Source: Chitinophagaceae bacterium
GTDB taxonomy: Bacteria; Bacteroidota; Bacteroidia; Chitinophagales; Chitinophagaceae
NCBI GenBank assembly: GCA_947452965.1
Contig: CANGEW010000012.1
Span: 1-57,964, forward strand
Length of the DNA: 57,964 nucleotides
Reading direction: 5' to 3'
A program made the translations under genes and the position numbers. The notes below the pieces were generated by a model that was not told the DNA's origin, did not search any database, and saw nothing but the letters and a program-made list of their open reading frames with translations. Shown here in pieces: positions 44,982 through 53,717 of the stretch. Position 1 is the stretch's first letter. Every line of letters begins with the position of its first letter.

Positions 44982-46649
44982 ATGAATAAAACAATTAAAC
45001 TACTTGCTTCTGGGTTACTTCTTTGCTCAGTGAGTTTTGCACAATCAACAGAAAATAATAAAGAAGAAAAAAAAGCACCTAACAACTGGCACCGTTTAGA
45101 CAAAAATGAAACTGGTTACAATGGTATTAGCTTAGGAAAAGCTTATGAATATCTTCAAAACAAACATTTAAAAAGTAAACATGTTACCGTGGCAGTAATC
45201 GACAGCGGTATTGATACTTTGCATGAAGATTTAAAATCGGCTCTTTGGACCAATCCAAAAGAAATTCCAGGAAATGGAAAAGACGATGACAAAAATGGTT
45301 ATATAGATGATATTCATGGCTGGAATTTTATTGGCGGAAAAGATGGTAAAAATGTAAAAGAAGACAGCTATGAAGGTGCAAGAGTATATCATTCATTAAA
45401 AGCAATTTGGGAAGGAAAAGATGTGGATTCGGCAAAACTGTCTGCTGCAGATAAGAAATCCTATGCTACCTATTTAAAAGCAAAAGATAAAGTTGTGGGA
45501 GATGTAAATCCTGCAGAATTAGAATTCATCAAATCATTACTACCAAGTTTTAAAGCAGGTGATTCTGTTCTAAGAAAAGAACTAGCAAAAGAAGAATATA
45601 ATGGTACTGATTTACAAAATCATACTACCACAGACCCAAGTGCTAAAAAAACAAAAGGATTCATTTTGCAGCTTTGTAAAGCCAATAATAGTTATGATAT
45701 CACCAATCAGCAACTATTAGATGAATTAGAGGGTCAATTAAGAAAAGCTGATGCAGCTAATACCGCCCCCACTAACTATAGAAAAGAGATTGTAAAAGAT
45801 GATGAAACGAACATAAATGACCGTAATTACGGAAATAGTGATGTAATGGCTTCTACCCCATTCCATGGCACGCATTGCTCAGGAATCATTGGCGCGGTAA
45901 GAAACAATGAAAAAGGAATAGATGGTATTGCTGATAATGTAAGCATCATCATGGTTCGTGCCGTTCCTGATGGTGATGAACATGACAAAGACATTGCTAA
46001 TGCCATTAGATATGCAGTAGATAATGGTGCTCAAATTATTAGCATGAGTTTTGGAAAAGACTTTTCGCCACAAAAACAATGGGTAGACGACGCGTTTAGA
46101 TATGCAGAAAAAAAAGGTGTACTACTAGTTCATGCTGCTGGAAATGATGCAAAAAATATAGACACTGCAGATAACTTCCCCAACCCCGTTTTTATTGATG
46201 GTAAAGGAAGAGCCAACAACGTAATTACAGTGGGTGCAAGTGGTGATTCTTCCAATGGAGGTTACACTGCTTCCTTTAGTAACTATGGAAAAAAAGAAGT
46301 AGATGTGTTTGCTCCAGGAGTAAAAATCTATTCAACAATCCCAGGTGGCAACACCTATGGAAATGCAAGTGGCACGAGCATGGCTTGTCCAGTTGTAGCA
46401 GGAATAGCAGCTCTTGTTTTAGAATATTTCCCGAATTTAACAGCGCAGGAGTTAAAAATGATTATCGAAAAATCAGTTGTAGTAAGTAAAGAAAAAGTAA
46501 AAAAACCAGGAACTGATGAGTTGGTTTCTCTGTCAGAATTATGCAAAACAGGAGGATTTGCTAATGCTTTTGAAGCCATTAAATTAGCCGAAGAAATCAG
46601 TAGTAAGAAAAATGTAAAACCCAACCCAAGCAATCACACAAAGAAATAA
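44982..46649 (+). CDS. Secreted S8 (subtilisin-like) serine peptidase with large insertion
   Basis: A 555-residue protease with a signal peptide (LLASGLLLCSVSFAQ). The triad is complete: Asp74 in VAVIDSGID, His295 in FHGTHCSGI and Ser466 in GTSMACPVVAGI, with oxyanion Asn388 in AAGNDA. Asp and His are 221 residues apart instead of about 40. The roughly 180-residue insertion (about 95-285) is charged and partly helical, with a calcium-site-like DDDKNGYIDD just after the Asp region. No C-terminal sorting domain is present, so it probably works in the periplasm or at the surface. A strong terminator follows. Confidence 0.92.
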   Translation: MNKTIKLLASGLLLCSVSFAQSTENNKEEKKAPNNWHRLDKNETGYNGISLGKAYEYLQNKHLKSKHVTVAVIDSGIDTLHEDLKSALWTNPKEIPGNGKDDDKNGYIDDIHGWNFIGGKDGKNVKEDSYEGARVYHSLKAIWEGKDVDSAKLSAADKKSYATYLKAKDKVVGDVNPAELEFIKSLLPSFKAGDSVLRKELAKEEYNGTDLQNHTTTDPSAKKTKGFILQLCKANNSYDITNQQLLDELEGQLRKADAANTAPTNYRKEIVKDDETNINDRNYGNSDVMASTPFHGTHCSGIIGAVRNNEKGIDGIADNVSIIMVRAVPDGDEHDKDIANAIRYAVDNGAQIISMSFGKDFSPQKQWVDDAFRYAEKKGVLLVHAAGNDAKNIDTADNFPNPVFIDGKGRANNVITVGASGDSSNGGYTASFSNYGKKEVDVFAPGVKIYSTIPGGNTYGNASGTSMACPVVAGIAALVLEYFPNLTAQELKMIIEKSVVVSKEKVKKPGTDELVSLSELCKTGGFANAFEAIKLAEEISSKKNVKPNPSNHTKK

Positions 46650-46667
46650 TACCAAAGTAAATTCCAT

Positions 46668-46701
46668 AAAAAAACCGGCTAATTTTTAGCCGGTTTTTTT
46701 A
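46668..46701. terminator. Bidirectional terminator between the subtilase and tail-specific protease genes
   Basis: AAAACCGGCTAA (46671-46682) pairs perfectly with TTAGCCGGTTTT (46686-46697), flanked by A's on the left and T's on the right. It serves the two convergent genes. Confidence 0.9.
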
Positions 46702-46713
46702 TTACTTGTCAAT

Positions 46714-48873
46714 TCATTTTATTTCTTCAATTAATTTACCCATTGCTTTTACTGATTCGTCTATGTAGATATCATTGGCTCTAAATTTTATCCATTGCTT
46801 GTTCTTATCCTCTTTTTCGTTTGAACTATTGATATACGCTGTATCCGCCGAAAGATTAGTAAAAACGAGTGGAGCGGATAGTTTTACCAATGTGTCTAAT
46901 TGTTTGTAGACTAGTTTCAGTTGTTTTTGTTCTTCTTTATATTTATTAATCTGTAATTGATACTCCTTGTCATTATACTTCTCCAGAAGTTGAACTTCAT
47001 TTTTAATGCTAGAAAATGTATTATTTTTTGAAACGATTTCTTTTTCTTGATTAATAACTTTATCTAACGTCGCGTTATTTTTCCATTCGGTGTAAGACGT
47101 TTTTGTGATTTCATCCCATGGAAGTGCACTTTCATTATCTTTCTCTCTGTATTTGAGATAGTCGTACCTATCTGGTAATACTACATCTGGAATAACGCCT
47201 TTTCTTTGTGTGGCCCCTCCGCTAATTCTATAAAACTTTTGCACTGTTAATTTTACAGCACCTAAATTTTCAGTATCCGCTTCTTTTGAAAAAATATTAT
47301 TAAACAAATCTTGCTCATTTAAGGAAATATTTCTTTGCACTGTCCCTTTTCCGTAAGTAGAGCTACTGCCAATGATAATCCCTCTTTTATAATCTTGGAT
47401 AGCTGCTGCAAAAATTTCTGAAGCTGATGCACTTGTTCCATCTACCATTACAGCTAAAGGACCATCATACTGTACACGAGGATCTCTATCGCTTAACAAA
47501 TTAGGTGCGGAAGATTTCGCTTTTACCTGACAAACGGGTCCATCAGGAATAAATAAACCTACCATTTGCACAACATCATACAAAGAGCCTCCCCCATTTC
47601 CTCTCAAATCTAAAATAATCCCTTCTACCTTATCTTCTTTTAATTTTTCAATTTCTTTTGCCACATCTACAGCACATCTTGCTCCATTGGGACGCTCAAA
47701 GTCTGCATAAAATTCGGGAAGATAAATGTATCCAACTTTATGAGCTCCATTAATTATCGCCGATTTGGCAAAGGTTTCTTCTAAATGAACCTCATCTCTA
47801 ATGATTCTAATCACTTTGATACTGCCATCCATTCTTTTAACAGTGAGTCTTACTTCTGTCCCTTTTTCAGAACCTCTAATTAATTTTACGGCATCGCTAA
47901 CTGAATAGCCTGTAACATCAACGGGTTCTTGATTACCTTGTGCCACTTTTAGAATCTCATCGTTTTCTTTTAACTCGCCGCTTTTCCAAGCGGGTCCACC
48001 ACTAACCAAACTAGTAATTTTAATTTTACCATCTTCTTCTTTCAATTGAGCACCAATTCCATAAAATCGACCACTCATAGATTCGTTGAAAGATCGCAAA
48101 TCTACAGGAGGAAAGTAATTGGTATGCGGATCCATTAAAGCGGTAATACAATTTACAAAAGTGCTAAAATTTTCGTCTTGGGTTTCTCTATTTTTCTTAG
48201 TGGTAAAATAACGATCCATTTGTTTCGAAATCTGCTCACGAGCTTCTCTTTCAAGAGTTGAATCTGCTTTTATTTTGTAGTCTTTTTTATCCTTGTTTTT
48301 CTCACGATCCTCTTGCATATCCACTAATTTGCTCAAGACTGCGTATTTTAAACGTTTTCTCCAAATATCTTCTCGGTCATTCATGGATTTTGGGAAATCG
48401 ATTTTTTCTGGATCAAGCATCACATGTTCATCAATGGTAAAATCAAACGGCTTGGCTAATATTTTTTTGTAAATCATTGAGGCTTCGTTCATTCTTTTCA
48501 AATACAATGTATTAATCTCAAAAAAAGATTCTAAAGGAGCCCCCTTGATTTCATCATCTATTTTTGTGGCATATTTTTTTAATTGACTGATATCAGATTG
48601 CAAAAGAATGTCTTTATCATCATCCAATGTTTCTGTAAACTTTTTAAATAATTTTTTACTAAACACATCATCAAAAATGGGTGGCGTGTAATGCTCCCTA
48701 TCAATCAATTTTCTAAATTGAGTCAATACTTTTGTATACCTAATTCTGGGATCATCATTCCCTTCGGTATGACCCAAACTGGTGTAAGATATAAATAGGC
48801 TAAGAAGCGTGAGAACAGCAATAACAGGAATAAATTTTTTACTCATAATAAAAGAGATGATTTTATGCATCAT
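46714..48873 (-). CDS. Tail-specific (carboxy-terminal processing) protease, S41
   Basis: A 719-residue periplasmic protease anchored or exported by an N-terminal hydrophobic segment (FIPVIAVLTLLSLFISYTS). A helical N-terminal domain (about 30-245) is followed by a PDZ domain (about 255-345: YGIGAQLKEEDGKIKITSLVSGGPAWKSG). The catalytic domain has Ser in VDGTSASASEIFA and Lys in STYGKGTVQ, and the C-terminal domain is coiled-coil rich. This is the layout of E. coli Prc/Tsp (682 residues). It cleaves proteins with apolar C-termini and tunes cell-wall hydrolases. ATG 48873 was taken; Met10 (48846) would be an equally good start at the signal segment. Confidence 0.93.
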   Translation of the reverse strand: MMHKIISFIMSKKFIPVIAVLTLLSLFISYTSLGHTEGNDDPRIRYTKVLTQFRKLIDREHYTPPIFDDVFSKKLFKKFTETLDDDKDILLQSDISQLKKYATKIDDEIKGAPLESFFEINTLYLKRMNEASMIYKKILAKPFDFTIDEHVMLDPEKIDFPKSMNDREDIWRKRLKYAVLSKLVDMQEDREKNKDKKDYKIKADSTLEREAREQISKQMDRYFTTKKNRETQDENFSTFVNCITALMDPHTNYFPPVDLRSFNESMSGRFYGIGAQLKEEDGKIKITSLVSGGPAWKSGELKENDEILKVAQGNQEPVDVTGYSVSDAVKLIRGSEKGTEVRLTVKRMDGSIKVIRIIRDEVHLEETFAKSAIINGAHKVGYIYLPEFYADFERPNGARCAVDVAKEIEKLKEDKVEGIILDLRGNGGGSLYDVVQMVGLFIPDGPVCQVKAKSSAPNLLSDRDPRVQYDGPLAVMVDGTSASASEIFAAAIQDYKRGIIIGSSSTYGKGTVQRNISLNEQDLFNNIFSKEADTENLGAVKLTVQKFYRISGGATQRKGVIPDVVLPDRYDYLKYREKDNESALPWDEITKTSYTEWKNNATLDKVINQEKEIVSKNNTFSSIKNEVQLLEKYNDKEYQLQINKYKEEQKQLKLVYKQLDTLVKLSAPLVFTNLSADTAYINSSNEKEDKNKQWIKFRANDIYIDESVKAMGKLIEEIK

Positions 48874-48971
48874 GTAAATATAATTGAAAATGAATTGCTT
48901 AGAAAAAAAGCCTGCTATTTAGTTAATAAACATTTGTTAAACAAAATCGAAAAAAATTTGAGTACATAACA

Positions 48972-49002
48972 TAAAAAAATCTCTCATTTCAGAGAGATTT
49001 TT
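48972..49002 (-). terminator. Terminator after tRNA-His
   Basis: AAAAATCTCTC (48975-48985) pairs perfectly with GAGAGATTTTT (48992-49002), 6-base loop. On the minus strand it ends in a U tract, two bases past the tRNA 3' end. Confidence 0.85.
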
Positions 49003-49003
49003 G

Positions 49004-49078
49004 GGTGGATGATGGGGCTCGAACCCACGACCCCCAGAATCACAATCTGGTGCTCTAACCAACTGAGCTACAACCACC
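49004..49078 (-). tRNA. tRNA-His, anticodon GTG
   Basis: Minus-strand cloverleaf. The acceptor strand is GTGGTTG with an encoded extra G(-1) at 49078, the hallmark of tRNA-His, facing C73 at 49004. The D arm is GCTCAGTTGGTTAGAGC. The anticodon arm CCAGA-TTGTGAT-TCTGG has anticodon GTG, and the T arm is GTGGG-TTCGAGC-CCCAT. CCA is not encoded. Position 5 and its partner 68 are both U, a mismatch in the acceptor stem. A terminator follows directly. Confidence 0.96.
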
Positions 49079-49182
49079 ATTTAAATTCAAGAGTACAAAA
49101 GTAAATAAAAAGTAAACGCTATCAAAATTGATTTTTGAAAAAAGAGCGTAAAAAATCATGAAGCCATCCAAGTGAAAGAAAT

Positions 49183-49926
49183 CTATGAAAAAAGTTCCAA
49201 AAAGTCACTTTTTCTTCTGGTAGCCACTTCTATTTGTGTGCCATCTTCCATTACAACCATACCCCCTCTACCCTTTGAATAACGTAACATTCTGTTGATA
49301 TTGACTAGATGAGAATTATGAATTCTAAAAAATTTCTTTTGGGGCAAAAACTCCTCATATTCTTTAATATTTTTCGAGGCTATAATTCTTTCTTTTTTTG
49401 TTGTGTAAATATAGGTGTATACTCCTTTGGCTTCACAACGAATAATATCATCAATTAGCACAAAAATAAACCCTTCTAGGGTTGGTACTGCAATTTTTTG
49501 AAATTGAGATTGAACAGATTTGATATTAGCAATCATCAAGGATAAATGATGATTCACTTGCTTCTCACTAATTTTTTTTATCGCCTTATCCATTGCTACT
49601 TTAACCTGTGCAAGATTTACAGGCTTAATCAAATAATCGATTGCATTGTATTTGATAGCTTTATATGAATATTTTTCGTGAGCAGAAATGAAAACGAATT
49701 CTATATGATTATCTTTTAATTTATCAAGCAGTTGAAATGTACTTTGTTTAGATATCACAACATCTAAAATCACTAAAGCAGGTTTTATTTTCTGAATTAA
49801 CTTAAATGCGACAGGAAGTGACCTTGCTTCGCCAACCAATTCTATCATTGGACAATGTTCAATTAGCAACTTCTTCAGTGCTTGAACAATTTTGATATCC
49901 TCATCAACAATGATGGTTTTGAACAT
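49183..49926 (-). CDS. LytTR-family response regulator (orphan)
   Basis: A 247-residue two-domain regulator. The receiver domain spans about residues 1-120 with the acidic pocket D8-E9-D10, phosphoacceptor Asp55 in LVILDVVIS and Lys in YLIKPVN. The C-terminal LytTR DNA-binding domain (about 145-247) has IRCEAKGVYTYIYTTKKERIIASKNIKEYEEFL and FFRIHNSHLVNINRM. Such proteins bind DNA as dimers on phosphorylation by a LytS-like kinase. No histidine kinase gene is nearby, so its partner is elsewhere. The 352-base gap upstream holds an inverted repeat (50006-50033) that could be its own operator; that is inference. Confidence 0.93.
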   Translation of the reverse strand: MFKTIIVDEDIKIVQALKKLLIEHCPMIELVGEARSLPVAFKLIQKIKPALVILDVVISKQSTFQLLDKLKDNHIEFVFISAHEKYSYKAIKYNAIDYLIKPVNLAQVKVAMDKAIKKISEKQVNHHLSLMIANIKSVQSQFQKIAVPTLEGFIFVLIDDIIRCEAKGVYTYIYTTKKERIIASKNIKEYEEFLPQKKFFRIHNSHLVNINRMLRYSKGRGGMVVMEDGTQIEVATRRKSDFLELFS

Positions 49927-50278
49927 ACTCCTTAGTTAATAATAAATCATAGACCAATAGATGCAATAAAATACTTATTGACTATTTGAGCTATTTCAAT
50001 AAACAAACGCGTCATTTTCTTAATATTCGCGTTATTTTACATGAATTAATGGCACATTTTCAATCAATAAACAGGATTCCGTATCGAGATATTTTACAGA
50101 AAAACCCGGTTAAGTAACAGGGATTATTGGAAAGTGGTTCCAATAAAAAACCAATTAATAAAAATTGAAAATGGTTGTGTTGGAGTTTCTAGAAATTAAT
50201 ATTGGCAAATTACAAAAATTAAACATTATTTTGCCAATTAAATTCCTGTAAATAAAGGAATAAAATCATTTTTGCCCA
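49927..50278. other. Regulatory gap between divergent LytTR and FkbM genes, rich in symmetric elements
   Basis: 352 bases without a gene. It contains AACGCG / CGCGTT (50006-50011 and 50028-50033, 22 bases centre to centre). It also has a perfect 9-bp hairpin TTATTGGAA / TTCCAATAA (50124-50132 and 50138-50146, 5-base loop) and the palindrome TTTCTAGAAA (50186-50195). A 9-bp inverted repeat ATTGGCAAA / TTTGCCAAT (50201-50209 and 50230-50238) follows. CATTTTTG (50267-50274), one base off the -7 consensus, lies 5 bases before the FkbM ATG. Confidence 0.6.
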
Positions 50279-51052
50279 ATGCTTATGATTAAACAAATAA
50301 AAAGATTTTTATTTTTAGTTTTAGGATTACCCAATTATCTAAAACTTTTACATTTTACTTTCGTAAAGTTATATCAAAGTCAACTCCTAAAAGGAAACGA
50401 GAATTACAAGTTTAATTATTTTGTAAAACACCTTATCCAAAAAGGAGATGTTGTGATTGACATAGGTGCTAATCTTGGTTACTTCTCTTCCATATTTGCC
50501 AAATTAACTGGAACATCCGGCAAGGTAATTTGTATAGAACCTGTAAAACCATTTTTCGAAACCTTACAATGGGGCCTGAAGAAATACCCAAATTGCACGA
50601 TTTATAATTATGCACTAGGTACCGAAAAAAAATCTGTTGAGTTGGTATTACCAAAATTAGATGGTGTATTCCGAACAGGATTACCTCACATACCTTCCGA
50701 TGAATCTGAAAAAAAAGACTCCTACATATTTGAAACACAAATGGTTATTGGAAGTGAATTATTAATCAATCTGTCTAAAATAGATTACATAAAGTGTGAT
50801 ATTGAGGGCTATGAGGAGTATGTAATCCCTGAGATTAGATGTATTTTCAACAAATTTAGACCTATTCTTCAAATTGAAACCTGGGGTACCCATAAACCTG
50901 TGGTAATGAAATTAATGAAAGAGTTAGACTATAATGCATATACATTACATAAAGACAGACTGGTATTTGATGAAAAGGGAGAACTTCATGAAGGTGATAT
51001 CCTTTTCGTTCCAACCGAAAAATTAAATAAGATCAGTCATCTAACTCAATAA
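50279..51052 (+). CDS. FkbM family methyltransferase
   Basis: A 257-residue SAM-dependent methyltransferase. The FkbM core is clear: VKHLIQKGDVVIDIGANLGYFSSIFA (SAM-binding DIGANLGY near residues 60-67), VICIEPVKPFF, ALGTEKKSVEL, and IDYIKCDIEGYEEYVI near residues 165-180. Members O-methylate sugars or other small groups, in bacteria often in surface polysaccharides. The neighbourhood (YfhO-like protein and two glycosyltransferases) supports a glycan substrate. ATG at 50279, or Met3 at 50285. It lies 35 bases before the YfhO-like gene. Confidence 0.92.
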   Translation: MLMIKQIKRFLFLVLGLPNYLKLLHFTFVKLYQSQLLKGNENYKFNYFVKHLIQKGDVVIDIGANLGYFSSIFAKLTGTSGKVICIEPVKPFFETLQWGLKKYPNCTIYNYALGTEKKSVELVLPKLDGVFRTGLPHIPSDESEKKDSYIFETQMVIGSELLINLSKIDYIKCDIEGYEEYVIPEIRCIFNKFRPILQIETWGTHKPVVMKLMKELDYNAYTLHKDRLVFDEKGELHEGDILFVPTEKLNKISHLTQ

Positions 51053-51087
51053 TTTATAAATCATTTTTTGAGCATAATATAATCAAT

Positions 51088-53697
51088 ATGAAATCTTTTC
51101 AATTTAAAACCCTCCTTCCGCATGTAATAGCGATAGCTATTTTTTTATTAGTAACTCTTATTTTCTGCAAACCCGGATTAGAAAATGGTATTGTTTTAAA
51201 GCAAAATGACGTAAGCAGTTGGCAAGGAATGAGCCATCAATCTATAGAATATAAAGAAAAACATGGTCACTTCCCATTGTGGCTTACTAACATGTTTAGT
51301 GGTATGCCAGCATATCAAGTTGCTATGGAAGGTGATTGGTCTCCTTTATCCACTATAAATACATTGATTCAATTAGGATTACCTCAGCCATTTAATTTTT
51401 TCTTTCTCGCTTGCATCAGTTTTTATTTTCTTTGTATATGTCTTAGAATACGCCCTTTTGCTGCGATTATAGGCGCACTGGCATTTGCTTACAGTAGTTA
51501 TTCGCCAATCATAGTTACGGCAGGTCATGTGACCAAGATGCTAGCATTAGGATACGCACCAGCTGTATTAGGTGCCGTGATATTAATTTTTGATAAAAAA
51601 TATATAGTAGGTTTTGCATTAACTGCACTCTTTACCGCACTCCAAATAGGCCAAATGCATCAACAGGTTTCCTATTATCTGTTTTTGACCATGAGTATCA
51701 TGTGTTTATCCTATGTGATTTATTTTATCAAACAAAAAGAAATACCACATTTATTAAAATCGCTTCCACTTATCTTATTAGCGGGTATTATTGGAGTCGC
51801 TGCCAATGCTTTGGTACTATATACCACCTATGATTATTCAAAAGAATCGAAAAGAGCCGGCATGTTGGTAATGGATAAATCAACTGCCAGCAAAGAGAAA
51901 GTTGAAAATGATAAAACTGTAGGCCTTAACAAAGACTATGCATTTATGTGGAGTTATGGAAAAGCAGAAACATGGAGCTTACTCTTACCAGGTGTAATGG
52001 GCTATGGGTCACATCAGGCAGAAAGAGATGGAGAGGTTCATATCTTTCCAAAATTAAAAGAAGATGGCTATCTCATGAAATATATGAATGAGAACTTACC
52101 TCAATTTCCGGCTGATCAAATTGCAGGACAAATGAATGGTGCGATATATTGGGGTAATCAGCCATTTACAAATGGACCTGTATACTTTGGGGCGGTAATT
52201 TGTTTCTTGTTTTTATTTGGATTATTCTATTTAGATGGAAAGCATAAATGGTGGATATTAGCAACCTGCGTTTTTACTATTCTGCTCTCATGGGGAGAAA
52301 ATTTCGCTTCCTTCAATTATTTTATGTTTGATCATTTCCCTCTGTATAATAAATTTAGAGTGCCTACCATGATATTGGTAATCCCACAATTATTATTTCC
52401 ATTGATGGCTTCATTGGTGGTAAATAAATTCATTGAACAGGAAAATGACAACAGATGGAATGCCTTCAAATGGAGTGGATACGCAACCATTGGCATTTTT
52501 GTACTTATCGGATTTTTCTATGCATCCAGCGATTTCAGTAAAGAAAACAAAGCCAGGACCGCCGCATTTAATAAAATTTACAATGAGGGAGGGCCTGAAG
52601 CTTCTCAAAAACTTCAACAGTTGAATGTTCAATTCCAGCCAGAAATTGATAATCAAATTTATGAAGGAATGATTAGCAATATCAGCAGAGATCCCAACAT
52701 GAATGCCCCAAAATCTGCCAGAGAATTTGTTAGTGCTTTACGTCAAGACAGAGCTGCATTTCTCCTTTCAGATATTGTACGTTCACTCATTTTAATTTTG
52801 CTTGCTGCCGTTCTTTTATTTTTATATTTCAAGAAAAAATTAAACGCTACTATTTTAATCATTGGTATTACCACGCTATCTACTTTAGATTTATTAGATT
52901 TTGATTCGAATTACTTAAACGACAAAAGCTTTGAAAATAAAGAAAATCATGAAGCAAATGAATTTCCTTTAAGCAATGCAGATAAAACCATCTTAAATGA
53001 TAAGGACCCTAATTTCAGAGTGTTTCCTGGAAGCATGGAAGAATCTCACACTTCATATTATCATAAATCTATAGGCGGATACCACCCTGCAAAACTTGGC
53101 ATCTATGATGATTTAATCGCTTATCAATTCAAAGGAAATCTAAACATGTCTGTTATGAACATGTTGAATACAAAATATTTTATTCAACAACAAGGCAATG
53201 AAAAAATTGCTCAACAAAACCCTTTTGCACTTGGAAATGTTTGGTTTGTAAAATCTGTTGCATTTGTGCATGGTGCAGCCAATGAAATGAGAGCTATCAG
53301 TAACTTTAATCCAAAAGACACTGCCATTGTAGATGATTCATTCAAATCTCTAGTATCTGATTACGTTCCTGCTGATAGCAATGCTAGTATTAAAATGATT
53401 TCCTTTGATAATGACACGATACAATACCAATCCAATTCTACTGCGAATCATGTAGCTGTATTTAGCGAAATCTACTATAAAGACTGGAAAGCATATATTG
53501 ATAAAAAACCAGCCAGTTATTTTAAAACAAATTATGTACTTAGAGGCATGGTAGTTCCTGCTGGGAAACACACCATAGACTTTATATTTGAACCAGCTTC
53601 TTTTTACGTAGGAAAAAATATAAGCAATATCGCATCGTGGCTTTTGATGGCAATATTATTAGGGGCATTAGTCATGCATTTCAAAAGAAATGAATAA
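51088..53697 (+). CDS. YfhO-like large membrane protein
   Basis: An 869-residue protein of the YfhO family (GT-C-like multi-spanning membrane proteins). An N-terminal helix (VIAIAIFLLVTLIFC) is followed by an extracytoplasmic loop with the early acid KQNDVSSWQGMSHQSIEYKEKHGHFPLW (quoted in part: KQNDVSSWQG) and about ten further helices. A C-terminal soluble domain of about 270 residues (DPNFRVFPGSMEESHTSYYHKSIGGYHPAK in part) precedes one last helix and a short basic tail. YfhO proteins are implicated in glycosylating lipoteichoic acid or other envelope polymers; the Bacteroidota role is unknown. Context suggests surface glycan or lipid modification. A terminator follows inside the converging gene's end. 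Confidence 0.88.
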   Translation: MKSFQFKTLLPHVIAIAIFLLVTLIFCKPGLENGIVLKQNDVSSWQGMSHQSIEYKEKHGHFPLWLTNMFSGMPAYQVAMEGDWSPLSTINTLIQLGLPQPFNFFFLACISFYFLCICLRIRPFAAIIGALAFAYSSYSPIIVTAGHVTKMLALGYAPAVLGAVILIFDKKYIVGFALTALFTALQIGQMHQQVSYYLFLTMSIMCLSYVIYFIKQKEIPHLLKSLPLILLAGIIGVAANALVLYTTYDYSKESKRAGMLVMDKSTASKEKVENDKTVGLNKDYAFMWSYGKAETWSLLLPGVMGYGSHQAERDGEVHIFPKLKEDGYLMKYMNENLPQFPADQIAGQMNGAIYWGNQPFTNGPVYFGAVICFLFLFGLFYLDGKHKWWILATCVFTILLSWGENFASFNYFMFDHFPLYNKFRVPTMILVIPQLLFPLMASLVVNKFIEQENDNRWNAFKWSGYATIGIFVLIGFFYASSDFSKENKARTAAFNKIYNEGGPEASQKLQQLNVQFQPEIDNQIYEGMISNISRDPNMNAPKSAREFVSALRQDRAAFLLSDIVRSLILILLAAVLLFLYFKKKLNATILIIGITTLSTLDLLDFDSNYLNDKSFENKENHEANEFPLSNADKTILNDKDPNFRVFPGSMEESHTSYYHKSIGGYHPAKLGIYDDLIAYQFKGNLNMSVMNMLNTKYFIQQQGNEKIAQQNPFALGNVWFVKSVAFVHGAANEMRAISNFNPKDTAIVDDSFKSLVSDYVPADSNASIKMISFDNDTIQYQSNSTANHVAVFSEIYYKDWKAYIDKKPASYFKTNYVLRGMVVPAGKHTIDFIFEPASFYVGKNISNIASWLLMAILLGALVMHFKRNE

Positions 53698-53717
53698 CAA
53701 CTATACATTTTTCATTA

